DNA of 64,000 bases from Cryptomeria japonica (taxonomy: Eukaryota > Streptophyta > Pinopsida > Cupressales > Cupressaceae), in assembly GCF_030272615.1 (NCBI RefSeq), contig NC_081410.1, positions 142,445,349-142,509,348 on the forward strand, given 5' to 3'. Position 1 is the first letter of the stretch. The number at the start of each line of letters is the position of its first letter. Shown in pieces: positions 41,650 through 52,809 of this stretch. The notes below the pieces were generated by a model. That model made no database searches and was not told where the DNA came from. It saw only the letters and a list, made by a program, of their open reading frames with translations. A program made the position numbers and the translations under genes.

Positions 41650-43452
41650 TGTCATGATTTGTCCCACATCTAATTATGATACAAAATGCATATAGAGAAT
41701 CCCATCAAAATCTCTACAATGATTCATTGAAAAGACAATTATCTTCATAATTTCAACAAGCAAAAACCAAGATTGTTCACATTTAGGCATGTCAAAGATA
41801 TTTGTCTACTTGCCATAATCGTCCAACTTATTGATTGTTGTGTTCCCTTGAGATGATTGATTTCAATCCAAGCCATGGATTCAAATTTTCTCCACATATC
41901 AATTCCGTATGTTGTGATACTCCCATATTGGCCAAAAAAATTGTGGCTTTGTTTCCTTCCCTGTAAATATGAGAGATAGAATAGTCCCAAAAATCTATTA
42001 ATATTTCTTTAATCATTTTAATCCAGTTATTTAGTTTCCAGTTAGGAATATTTCTTGAGCAATTGCTTGAATAGAAATTAGGGAATCAGGGGCCTCCAAT
42101 GTCCACATTTCTAATATTTTGATTGCTGCATATCTCGATTCCCAAGGCAAGTGCCTCAAATTCTGCTTCACTATTGGTAGCAATTCCAATATTTTTGCAA
42201 GCAACACATACAAAATTACCAAACCAATCTCTCATGATACATCATGTCCCGACCAATATGGGGTTACCTTTGCAGCTTTGTCAAAATTTAGCTTCAAACA
42301 ATGGAGTTTGGGACATCTCTAGATAACATTGGGTTTGTCAGTGTTATTTTCTTGAGAGAAGTGTAAAGGCCTCATGAGATCTGGCCATAGATTATGTACA
42401 TATTCATCCCATTTGGGAAAATTTGTGCATCTCTTAACCCAAACCTTGGCATTGACCAATTCCACAATGTTTTCCTTAATATAATCTTGAACCAATTCCA
42501 CTGGTAAAATTACATCCTTAAAAATTCTTCGATTATGCTCCTTCCAAATGTTTCAAACCACTATGGAAGGCCCAACAATCTATATGTTTTCCCACAACAA
42601 TCTTTGATACAATTTTGGCTAACCAAGTAGAAATTATTTCAAACACTTAGGTCTTGACCCATGGCAATATAAAGCATTAAGTAGTTGGTCCCAATATTTG
42701 GATACATATTCAAAGTTTAAAAATAGATGATCAGCCAATTCCAAATTCTACTTACACATGACATACAATGATTGGCCCATAATTCCAAAATTAATGAGTT
42801 TGCTAGCAGTGAGGCATTTTTTGTGAAGAGCAACCCATAGAAATGTCCATTGGAAGTACAATCGAGTCCCATCATAGCGTAGTTGCCCAATCGTTTAATT
42901 CCATATAGCTCTCTTGGATTTGGTATCCCATCTTGATGGAGTACTCTCCTAATTTAGCTCCACACCAGATGATTTCATCCTCCTCATTGCATGTAACAAC
43001 TTTGTGACTGCCCAATTCTTTCTTAAGAGCAACCAGAGTATCTTGAGGGATTCCCAAGTTGGAAATATCAATCCATTTGATTCTCCCCCCATAAGCACTA
43101 TTATCATTTTTAATGTAGTTTGTACCATTCAATCCAAACTGATTGATGATGATTTATAGATGATCATTCAGATTAAATATGTTAATTAGATGAGGATATC
43201 CATTCCATGAGTTTGTCCACAATTTGACCTTTTTGCCATTTCTAATGTGCTACATTAGATGGTTGGTAATAATGTGTCTTTCCTGCCAAAAACATTTCCA
43301 TGTAGCATACCCACCTCTTGTATTAGCCATAGTTAATATTTGACTTAGATTATCATTATCTAAATATTTCTTCTAGAATATTCGGCACCAAGGCCTCTCT
43401 AGATGCCTATACATTTTACAAGTTAATTTGGCCCCTAGTGCCAAGTTATGCA
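41650..43452 (-). pseudogene. LINE2: remnant of a non-LTR retrotransposon (zf-RVT and RNase H)
   Basis: On the minus strand the RT tail ('HNLALGAKLTCKMYRHLERP', 43,445-43,390) is followed by the zinc-binding region ('EDEIIWCGAKLGEYSIKMGY') and a decayed RNase H ('FDKAAKVTPYWSGHDVS', 'LRHLPWESRYAAIKILEMW', 'ISHIYREGNKATIFLANMG'). Frames are broken many times. It is cut at 43,453 by the LTR of element E; its RT and endonuclease parts would lie beyond element E, outside the window. On the left it meets element D. It is related to but distinct from LINE1. Confidence 0.75.
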
Positions 43453-43754
43453 TGTAGACACCTAAAAATGTCTCATTGGTCATGTACTAATTAATTCTTC
43501 TAATTAGTTAAATAATTCTTTAATTCTTTAATTAATTTAATTAACTATTTCTTCTAATTTCATATTTCCTCGTCATCTGACTAATTATTCTATCATCATT
43601 TAATCATTTTAACCATTTTCTAAATATTAATTAAATATTTATTATTTAATTAATTTTGATTAATTCCCCAATTTAAATAATCTTCATTATTTAAATAAAT
43701 TACTAATTATTCTATTTCTATCTCTAATCATCTATTCATTAACCCTTTTCTAAA
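43453..43754 (+). repeat. 5' LTR of element E, left piece (family C)
   Basis: It starts TGTAGACACCTAAAAATG and continues into AT-rich sequence (TTAATTAATTTAATTAAC words) shared with the right piece at 54,991-55,300. It is broken by the poly(T) end of LINE1 at 43,755. Confidence 0.78.
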
Positions 43755-45473
43755 TTTTTTTTTTTTTTGATAAAAGTGGGCAAGCCACTAAACTTATATT
43801 TTATTAATTTTGAATTTTGAAAATACAAACGGGTTCAAAGGGCATACCGGCAGGAAAGAACCCACAAGAAAACCTTTGTTTGTGGCCCAAAAAAAGTAAA
43901 TTTAAAACCCCATATACCCAATTACACATCTGATTTTGATCTCCCTCCCATTACATAGCTTTCAAAGATATACATATCATTATCCAAAAAACCCCATAAA
44001 GCCAATTACAAATTTGATATTGATCACCCTCCCATTACATTGCTTTTCGAAGATATACATATCATTATCCATATGACCCAAAAAATTATGAGGAGTAAAA
44101 TGTAGAAGAGGTACACAACCACAAGGCTTCCCAAGCTTGCCAAAAAGATATATCAACCGATCAGAATCCTGCATCAAAAAAAAAAACATCAACATATCTG
44201 CACACATAGTTAATTCTAAAACCAAGAACTTGAGCTCTCAACAGGGGGCTCTCTATCCATGATCAAAGAAGGAATGATCTACAAGGGAGATTCTAACCAT
44301 GGAGGAGCTAAGGCCAAAAAACCAAAAGAGAGCAGAGAATGTAAACCCATAAGCACCACTAAGGCTTTATCCACAAACTGTGAGGGAACCGATTCTAGCA
44401 AGGATTCAAAAGCATGCAAGGTATCCCCCAATCTATCACATAATAACCCCATTCTCAACTCAAACAATAAAACTCCACAATTCCCATTATCCAGCAGATC
44501 AGAGCGAGGAAGAAAACCCCCGTAATAAAAAGAGCCCAGCTCAAAATGATAAATATCCAATGCAAAATTAACAAGCTCCCAGGAGCAAATCGTGGGAGAG
44601 ATAAATGTATGAACCAAGAGATGCAGTAAATCCTTATCAAGCAAAATGTCATAGTAAACAGTAAGAAATCGAGACAAAATCTCAGAGCCAAAAAAGGAAA
44701 GACCAAACTACAACCAGAGAGATCCTAGCAACCTGCGAACCTCAAAATCCACCTGAGGAGTAAGCAAACAGAACACTTCCCCAAGCATTTTAGAATTATT
44801 ACTGGGAGCCTCATTTTCCCTCTCAATCAAGCATTCGACAATGACCCTATATCTAGAAAGAGAAAAAGCACTCGACATATGAAACAGAGCTCGAACAAGA
44901 ATAATTCAAGTATTTACTGTTGTATTGAGAACGAAATCGGCTTTTAAAGACCAGTCGCCACCAAAAACATGAACCGAGATAATCATGGTACTTCATAATT
45001 ATAAGTAAAGCCAATTAAAGAAAGATAACTCATAAATAATGGACTTCACACGAGGGTGGCAGCTGAAACCAGTACATCATATCCCAGTCGGTGCCACATA
45101 ACAAGCTACACACTCCTTATCATAATGGCTTTATAAAAAATCGTGAATGATTACAACCGAATCACATTTCCTTCGTACTTCATAAAATAGTACAGCCTTT
45201 AAAACACACGAGCGAGGAAAAAGCAGATCAAAATTACCAAATCATAATAACCCGTATCGAAACCAATCTGCTGACAGGGCGCCACCTTAATACCATAACA
45301 GGTACCACCCTTGCTACTTATGACAAATCATAAGCATACTCAATAGCCAACTAGGAATTGCCTACTAAGCATGCTTACCACCTGCGCATAAACCCCAAAC
45401 ATGTTTCCCTCTCAAGGCAAAAGGGCGCTAAAAGATTTTTTATGAGAACATAATTAAGAAAAACCAAGAAGAT
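43755..45473 (-). other. 3' region and poly(A) tail of LINE1
   Basis: From the RNase H stop at 45,474 to the poly(A) (plus-strand T14 at 43,755) lie 1.7 kb. A minus-strand frame of 132 codons (44,677-44,279, 'LVHTFISPTICSWELVNFAL') reads like protein and may be a vestige of an extra coding segment. I recognise no domain. A 17-21-bp near-duplicate (CCCATTACAT..CTTTC.AAGATATACATATC) occurs at 43,947-43,980 and 44,031-44,067. The rest (44,880-45,440) shows nothing further. Confidence 0.6.
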
Positions 45474-46774
45474 TTAATGCAAATGCTTTAGAAGGGAAGG
45501 CGGGATCTCATCCATACTTATATCCCGCAAGTTTGCATTAGTGTCAATGGCTAAGTTTGCCAAAAAATCCACTATTATATTAATTTCTTTGAAGCAATGA
45601 GTGATCAAGAAGGAATCAAAGAAAGCCAACTGTTGTAAAATTAACTCCAGAACATATTGTAATTTCCAACAATTATATTTCTTCTTCATAACACATTGGA
45701 TGATTACCATTGAATCCCCTTCAATTACAAGATCCTTGATGCCCAAGGATATAGCCATGTCCAAGCCCAGTGATAGGGCCTTAAATTCTGCAAAATTATT
45801 GGACTTATACCCAACAACATGACATCTAGCCTGGACAATATTCGCATGATGATCAAAAATCACCATACCTACCCCTGCCAAACCAGGATTTCCACAAGAA
45901 GCACCATCAAAATTCAATTTAAAATGCGCATTAGGAGGGGGGTTCCAAATAGATAAATGTCTTTTGGTTAAAGCATTACTGTTTCTCAAAATGGAACCAT
46001 GAGAAGGCAAGATGGATAAAATCTTCCAGACCCTAGTCATCCTACTATCCCAGTGCGAAAAAGAAGAGAGATTTTCGAGGTTCTTGAAGATATAAGACAA
46101 GACAACTTCTGAAATAGAAGATTCAATTTTCAGTAAAACCTCCTCAAGAGAAGAGCTAGTCTTTTTAAAGATTCTATTATTCCTTTCTAGCCAAATGTTC
46201 CATATTAATATAGAAGGGGAAGCAATCCAAAGACAAGCATGGAAGGATGAAGCAAACAGAAGAGGCCAGGCTCTGAAGTGTGAAATAAGATCTTTCCCTA
46301 TTACAAAAGACAGGTTCAATTTGTCAAAAAGCCACTGCCAGCATTGAAATGCAAAATCACTGTGAAGGAAGAGATGAGAGGAGGTTTCCAAATTTTTTTT
46401 GCATAACACACAAGAAAAAACATTAGTGATACCAAGTCTATCCAAGCACATGCCTGTAAGTACCCTATCCTGGGCTGCTAACCAGGTGAAAGCACCAGCT
46501 TTCAGAAGATAGGCCGAATGCCAAAAAAGCTTATGTAGCCAAGAGGAAGAGTCGTTGGCCGACACAAGAGAGTTATATCCATCCTTAACCATATATTTGC
46601 TCGAGATGTTCCTAGTCCATACAAGTTCATCTTCAGAGTCAGATAGGATAATCGTTCTTTCTTCCAAAACCTTTGCAAAATGCAGCTTGAGATCAATCTC
46701 AACATCCAGGAATTCAATGGACTTCCATTTTGCCAATTTTAGATCACCATTATGAATTACCTCAAAGTAATCTG
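45474..46774 (-). pseudogene. LINE1 ORF2 C-terminus: zinc-binding region and RNase H
   Basis: This is the C-terminal 420 codons of ORF2, open throughout. 'MAKWKSIEFLDVEIDLKLHF' to 'DELVWTRNISSKYMVKDGYN' leads into the zf-RVT segment ('HKLFWHSAYLLKAGAFTWLA', 'SCVLCKKNLETSSHLFLHSD'). RNase H follows: 'KLNFDGASCGNPG' (first Asp), 'EFKALSLGLDMA' (Glu), 'VIEGDSMVII' (Asp) and 'VDFLANLAI'. The catalytic set looks complete. The upstream part of the same frame lies beyond solo LTR B: 'GVFVVD' at 49,858 joins 'YFEVIHNGDLKL' at 46,770 with no frame change. Confidence 0.9.
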
Positions 46775-47609
46775 TGTTGGCATTATGTGAATCGGTATAA
46801 GGACATAATGATATTGTATGTTGTCATTGATGTCAATATGTGATATGGGAGAAGAGAGAACCGACATATGTGTGAACCGATATATATGCCAAAGTGAAGC
46901 GGTATATTTGTTCAAGATGAACCGGCATGTCAAGATGAACCGACATGCAATTATGGGAACCAGCACATGGAAGCACTGTGTGACTACCTATTGGTAGGTA
47001 GTTTCCTACCACTTCAGGATTTCTGATTGGAGTACCTCAAGCCTGTGTGACTCAATCGGTGATCTTTGTGTGATGAGTTAGCAGTATAACGAAGAATAGA
47101 TCGTGTTGCCACGTAAGCTCTGTGCATGTGAAGAATCTTGCATGAAGAAGACTATTCCTATCTACCTCGGGAATGTGCGAAGTTTGTCAAACGGTGATAA
47201 TGCGTGATGGGCTATCAGCCGCCATGAAATCAGTGGATAATGGACGATGGATAATTTCTTGAGATCGATTTAAGATTGTTGCATTTAATGCAGTATGATT
47301 CAACGGTCAGGATTGAACCGCTTGAATTGCTTAACCTAACAGGTTTAGGGTTTAGGGTTTTTGCTACCGACCTATCTGTTCCCAATAAGGTCGATGTTGT
47401 GTTTCTTTCTAAGGTTGTTGGAAAAAGTTGTGTGTGTGTATCCAAGGGAAGTGATACGTGATTCTTGCCAGACCAAAGGAGAGAAGAGATACCTCCTAAG
47501 TGAATGTGCAGAAGGTGAAGAGGAGCCAAAACGGATTTGTATTAGCATTGAGTGCTGTTACCAGATCATTGTAATTCCTGTTGATCTTTAACCACTTCAA
47601 CAGTTGTGA

Positions 47610-47925
47610 AATCCCTTAATAGGGTAGCCTTAACCGGCTTGATACAAATCCCCTAACGGGGTAGCTTTAACCGGCTTGATTCAAATCCCCTAACAGGGTA
47701 ACTTGAAGTTATTGAGTTCTGGGAAGCTATAGAGCTTTGGAGATCCTTTAGCTATTGAGTTCTTGAAATCCTCTAACAAGGTAACCCTAACCGGGTTTAA
47801 CCCTTAACCGGGTGTTGTAGCCATCCCTTAACCGGGTGATCCCTAACAGGATCGGTTCCTAGCAGAACCTATTGTAATATCTTTAACCAAACAAGGCTCC
47901 TAACAGAGCGGACTTCTAAAGAGTT
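47610..47925 (+). repeat. Array of stem-TAAC-stem hairpins in LTR B
   Basis: About 13 short inverted repeats with a conserved YTAACM loop and different stems: CCCT-TAAT-AGGG, GCC-TTAACC-GGC, CCCC-TAAC-GGGG (47,650-47,661), CCT-CTAACA-AGG, AACCC-TAACC-GGGTT, ACCC-TTAACC-GGGT, GATCC-CTAACA-GGATC, GGTTC-CTAGCA-GAACC and GCTC-CTAACA-GAGC among them. The array ends just before the conserved 'CCACCGTGGTTTTTCCC' block, in the R/U5 part of the LTR. Confidence 0.88.
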
Positions 47926-48354
47926 CAAAAGTAGCTTGTGGGTATTCATCCCCACCGTGGTTTTTCCCAGTTGGGTTTCCACGTGAAAAATATGTGTGTC
48001 ATCTATGATGCTTTTATCTTGTGATGCTTTGTTATTACCTGTTGAGCATATGATGGTTCTATGTTTTATGCCTGTCTATAAAACATATTGAACTAACTAT
48101 TGTGAAGATCTGATGATAGTTTACCTGTTCATGCATGAGGGTGTAATGGTACTATAGTATTGAGCTAAGAGGAAAGCTTAGTGAGTGACCGATTTATGAT
48201 TGTTTTAGTTACTCTGGGTCGTACCGATTGCACTCTGTTTCAACCAGTATCACTGCTTGCCAGTCATTTGGAGTATTTGTTGTCAAACCAGTTTTGGACT
48301 ATATTTTTGTTTGTACTGATTCACCCCCCCTCTCAGTATCGGTTTGGTACTATT

Positions 48355-49827
48355 TGTAGACGTATAAAAATGACCACATTCCTAAATGAATATTTTATGT
48401 TCATTTTTCTATTTGATTAAATCCAATTTAATTAAATTATCCACATTCTTCTATTTTATTAAATAAATTATTCAATTTATTTAAATTAAATTCACTATAC
48501 CCATTTATTGAATAAATCATTTTATTCAATTAAATCCCCCCTATCCACTTTTAATTAAATTCAAATTTAATTAAATAAGTTATCCCAAATTGAATAAATC
48601 TAATTTATTTAATTGCAACCAAATTGAATGAAAATCATTTAATTCAATTAAATCCTATTATCCCCCCCATCCACTTGCAAAATCCCAAACCCATTTCTAA
48701 TCCCTTCTAGAATCTTCTAATCGCTTCTAATTAACCTAACCCTCCTCTAAAATTTGTCACATCCGTAAGCAAAGGGAAGTCACTTCTCAAAAACCTTAAA
48801 GTCTTTGATAACCATTAAAGGTTTTCAACCTTCAACCACTAAATGGCTCAAAGTCTTTGATAACCATTGAAGGCTTTCAACCTTCAACCACTTAATCCCC
48901 AAAGTCTCCAATAACCATTAATGGTTAACTCAAACCCTCTTACATGGTTAAAACATTTGTTTTGACTCAACCTCTACCCAACCCAAAGGTCTCATCAGGC
49001 CATTAATGCTTTGACCATGATTATCTCTTAATCATTTGCACAAAGGTTTATCCTTGGATTAAATCTTAATCCATTGGGTAAACCTAATTTAGACTTGACC
49101 CTTAGCCTTTAGATAACCATGAGGTCTTCTCAGGCCTTTAATGCCTCCAACCTCTTCTCTCAACCCAACCCTATGTTGACACTTGTCACCATTTCATTGG
49201 TGCAAATTGTGCACATGGATCCCCAACTTTCAAACTTGGCCCTTGATTAAACCTTTCAATCTTGACCATCCATTGCCCTGTTTATGCTATAAATAGAGCT
49301 CTCATTCCTCCATTCTTAACAATCATCTTTCAAATTTGAAGCATCACACTTATGCTCAAATTCTTTCAAGCCTTCATTTCATATATGCTCATCATTTAGC
49401 CTCTTTTAGATCAGAAATTAGACTAAATATGCATTTTTAGAATAAGTTCTTTATCATTTTAGCTCAATCATAGATTAAATATATCATGCTAGGATAGTAT
49501 CCATACTAATCTCGTCATCTTATCATATAGTTTATTGCATTCCTAGAATCATACATAGCTTACAACACATCTCATACTAAAATCGATCAAAACATCCCTC
49601 GTTCTTGCATTTGCCATCCCTGAATCATTTTGCTCAGTGATCTGAGAGCAAAACATTGGTTTGAGGGACATTGTGAGATAGAGAACCATGGGACCCTCCT
49701 TGGGAAGCTGAGTAATACGTTATTACTCCATAGCTTGCATCAAGAAGTCCTGTGTGTGTGTGTGGACAAGTTATTTAACTAATATTTTCACATATTGAGT
49801 TTTATTAACCCACTTTTCCCGCATACA
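48355..49827 (+). repeat. Solo LTR A (gypsy, GY1 family)
   Basis: It starts TGTAGACG at 48,355 and ends GCATACA at 49,827, flanked by exact CTATT duplications (48,350-48,354; 49,828-49,832). It is the plus-orientation relative of the GY1 5' LTR (15,195-16,545). The TATA box TATAAATAG is at 49,288-49,296. A roughly 70-bp internal duplication containing CAACCTTCAACCACT(T)AA lies at 48,795-48,905. It supplies the missing first 20 bp of the GY1 LTR for comparison. Confidence 0.92.
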
Positions 49828-49857
49828 CTATTCGTTCATCATTGAGTTATCAATCTA

Positions 49858-51963
49858 CCACAAATACCCCCCAAAGGGAAGAAAGGGTAGATATCAAAGG
49901 GGACCAATCCCTTATATTTTGTAAGGGAGTATGACCATTCCACATCTCATCCCAAAATCTAACCCTTTTCCCATTATGAACAATCCAAGAAAGATGTGGC
50001 AAGATAACGTTCCGACATTTGCAAATAAAATTCCACATAACCGAACCTAAAGGTAGATTTGATATCTAAAAGACATACTCCCTAGGACCATTATTCAAGT
50101 ATTTTGCAAACATTATTTGTGCCCAAAAAGAATCAGATTTCTCATACAAGTTCCAGACCAATTTAGCTCCCAGAGCCAGATTCTATTTATACAAATTTCT
50201 AATTCCTGTACCCCCTGTTCCTTGGGCAAACAGACTTTATCCCAAGCTACTAAATGCAGTTTATTCTTCCCATCTTTATTACTATTCCAGAGAAAGGACC
50301 TAAGAGTGTCCTGCAGACTTACTAACACTGATTTAGGGGTGCTTACTACTGACATAAGATAAATAGGGACCGAATTCAACATAGATTTAATCAGTACAAG
50401 TTTTCCTGCAAGGCTTAACCATTTATGACTCTAGGATAAAATCCTCTTTGAGATGACCGAAATGAGCTTTTCCCAAAAGGATAGATTATTTTGTTTAATG
50501 AAAAAAGGTATACCCAGATACTTACAAGGAAGGATACTAGGATCAAAACCCCAAAAGGTCTGCAATCTCTGCTGAACTAATTGTGATGTGTTAAGGAAGA
50601 ATATTTTTAACTTCTCAATGTTGACTTTTTTGCCAGAAAAAGCCGCATACTTTTGGATAATCCCATTTATAGTGTTAGCCTCCCTTAAGGAAGCTTGACC
50701 AAAAAGAAAAGTGTCATCTACAAATAAACAATGTGAAATAGGAACAAGAACCCCATGGATCGCAATCCCCTTCCATAAACCTTTTGATTTTGTAGCCTTA
50801 ATTGCCCAGCTAAAAGACACCGCTAAAAGGATAAACAGGAAAGGGGACAGAGGATCCCCCTACCTCAATCCTCTTGAAGAGGAGAAAAAACCACAAGGAG
50901 ACCCATTAATTAAAACTGAAAATCAGGCAATGGAAATAACAACCTTTATCCATTTGACCCAAGCCTTAGAGAAACCTAATTTGAGAAGAACACAAACTAA
51001 ATCCTCCCACTCAACCCTATCATAGGCCTTCATCATATCCAGCTTGAGAATCATAGATGGGACCTTTTGAGTATCGATAGAATGCAGCACCTCGTGAGCC
51101 ACAATGGCTCCCTCTGGTGTTTCCCTACCAAGAACAAGCCCACCTTGCTCTAAAGAGATGATTTTGGGAAGAAGTTTTGCCAATCGAAGGGAAATTACCT
51201 TAATAAATATTTTATACAGAGTATTGCATAAAGCAATAGGATGAAAGTCAGTAAAGGTCTTAGTGACTTCTTTCTTTGGGATAAGGGAAATCAAAGTGGT
51301 ATTAAGTTCTTTTGACATTGACCTATTTCTCCTAGCCTCTTCAAGAGCCAAAAGGACATCTTTGCCCACAAAGTCCCAACACTTTTGGAAGAATAAAGTG
51401 GTAAACCCATCAGGCCCTGGAGCCTTGTCAGGATTCATATCAAAAATCACACATTTAACATCTTCTAAAGAGAAAGGAGACATCAACATCCTATTATCTT
51501 CCAGGGACACTATAGGGGGAATATCTGAAAGAAAACCATTCGATCCACATCCACCCTCTGAGGTCAATAATGATTTAAAGAAATTAATTGCTTCTGAGGA
51601 AGTGTCTTCTGATTCAGTAAGAAGCTTCCCATTGGGATCCTCTATGCAAGATATCCTATTTCTTCTCCTTTTTAACTTGGTGGAAGAGTGAAAAAACTTT
51701 GTATTTTTGTCCCCATTTGAAAGCCACACTTCCCTAGATTTTTGTCTCCAATAAGATTCTTCCCTAGCTAATACTTCCTCTAATTCTGATTTTAAGGATT
51801 TTAATTCATCAAACACATGTGAAGCCATACCATGAGTAAGCACGTGCATGTTTAAACATTCAATCATATCTTGGATTCTTTGTTTTTCATGAAAAATATT
51901 CTTAAAATGTGAAGAATTCCACTCTCTGATATTTTTCTTCAAAAAGCTAAGTTTCTTAACAAT
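49858..51963 (-). pseudogene. LINE1 ORF2 reverse transcriptase
   Basis: Minus-strand RT of the non-LTR type: 'NPDKAPGPDGFTTLFFQKCW', 'LISLIPKKEVTKTFTDFHPI', 'ILKLDMMKAYDRVEWEDLV', then the catalytic 'SHCLFVDDTFLFG' (about 50,700-50,735) and 'YLGIPFF'. The zf-RVT part begins at 50,038 ('WIVHNGKRVRFWDEMWNG'). Stops occur at 51,964, at 50,923 (after 'KVVISIA'), near 50,862 (before 'GDPLSP'), at 50,431 and at 50,113. Most fit single C to T or G to A changes. The enzyme would prime cDNA synthesis on nicked target DNA. Confidence 0.9.
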
Positions 51964-52809
51964 CTAAAACATGCGAGACCCTGGACAAAAGGGGGCAGAG
52001 TCCCACCATACCCTTAGAAGGGGTAAAAATGAGGGATCCCTGAACCACATAGGTTCAAATTTAAAAGTAGACTTAAAACTAGGAATACCCTCCAAGATAG
52101 TTAATGAGATCAGAAAATGATCAGAACCTGACAAAGGCAAAATAGAGGAAAAAAACTCAAAATCTGATTGTAACCAAGATTCTGAGAGCAAGAAATGATC
52201 TAACCTCTCTGTTATTTGAGAAAAATCTCTCCTCATATTTGTCCAAGTGAAAACCCCATTTTGAAATTTACAATAAAAAAGGTCCATGTCAAGAATAAAA
52301 TTCCCAAAATCAACCATAGTTTTCTTAGCTGGAAGGATGCCTCCTCTCTTTTCACTAGAATCTATGATTGCATTAAAATCTCCCCCAAATATGACTAAAG
52401 ACCCCTGCCCTAATAGAGAAGCAATCCTTTTTAAGTCACCCCACAACTTACATTTAGCTTGAATCGTAGAAGGAGAATAAACATTAAATAACCAAATCTT
52501 AACCTTAGAAACCTTGCTAAGAATCAAAAACAACATCTAGTTTGCCGCCGAAGTTACTAACTGGACATCTATATTGAAGTTATTCCATAGTAATGCTAGG
52601 CCTCCAGAAGCTCCAATAGCTAGGTGAGAAACAAAATTCCACCTTTTCCAAGATGAAAAAAGCACATTAGCAGATCCCTGAGATAATTTAGTCTCTTGCA
52701 ACATAATTATATCACACTTAATTAAATCCATCTGGGATTTAATCAAGTGGTTCTTGTTAGGGGCATTTAAGCCCCTAACATTCCAAGAAATAATCTTCAT
52801 TGTCCTCAA
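51964..52809 (-). pseudogene. LINE1 ORF2 apurinic-type endonuclease
   Basis: It starts 'MRTMKIISWNVRGLNAPNKN' (52,809), the standard opening of plant LINE endonucleases. It continues with 'IIMLQETKLS' (catalytic Glu), 'LVIFGGDFNAII' (Asp/Asn pair) and 'LPLSGSDHFLISL' (terminal Asp-His). All core motifs are present. A stop at 52,537 (after 'TSAAN') is the only internal one. The enzyme nicks the target to start insertion. Directly upstream lies the basic end of ORF1. Confidence 0.9.

Larger units (their letters stand above)
46775..49852 (+). repeat. Solo LTR B (copia type), split by solo LTR A
   Basis: It starts TGTTGGCATT at 46,775 and ends GAGTTATCA at 49,852. The target duplication is ATCTG (46,770-46,774) and ATCTA (49,853-49,857), one mismatch. 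The body (46,775-48,354 plus the last about 20 bp) belongs to the LTR family at 16,809 and 62,248. It lies inside LINE1 ORF2, and no primer site or internal region remains, so it arose by LTR-LTR recombination. Confidence 0.88.

Noticed and set aside
47230-47591. Open frames on both strands inside solo LTR B
   Set aside because: They lie within LTR sequence, are not shared as frames with the other LTR copies and show no domain.
51263-51691. 142-codon plus-strand frame
   Set aside because: It lies opposite the LINE1 reverse transcriptase and has no domain of its own.
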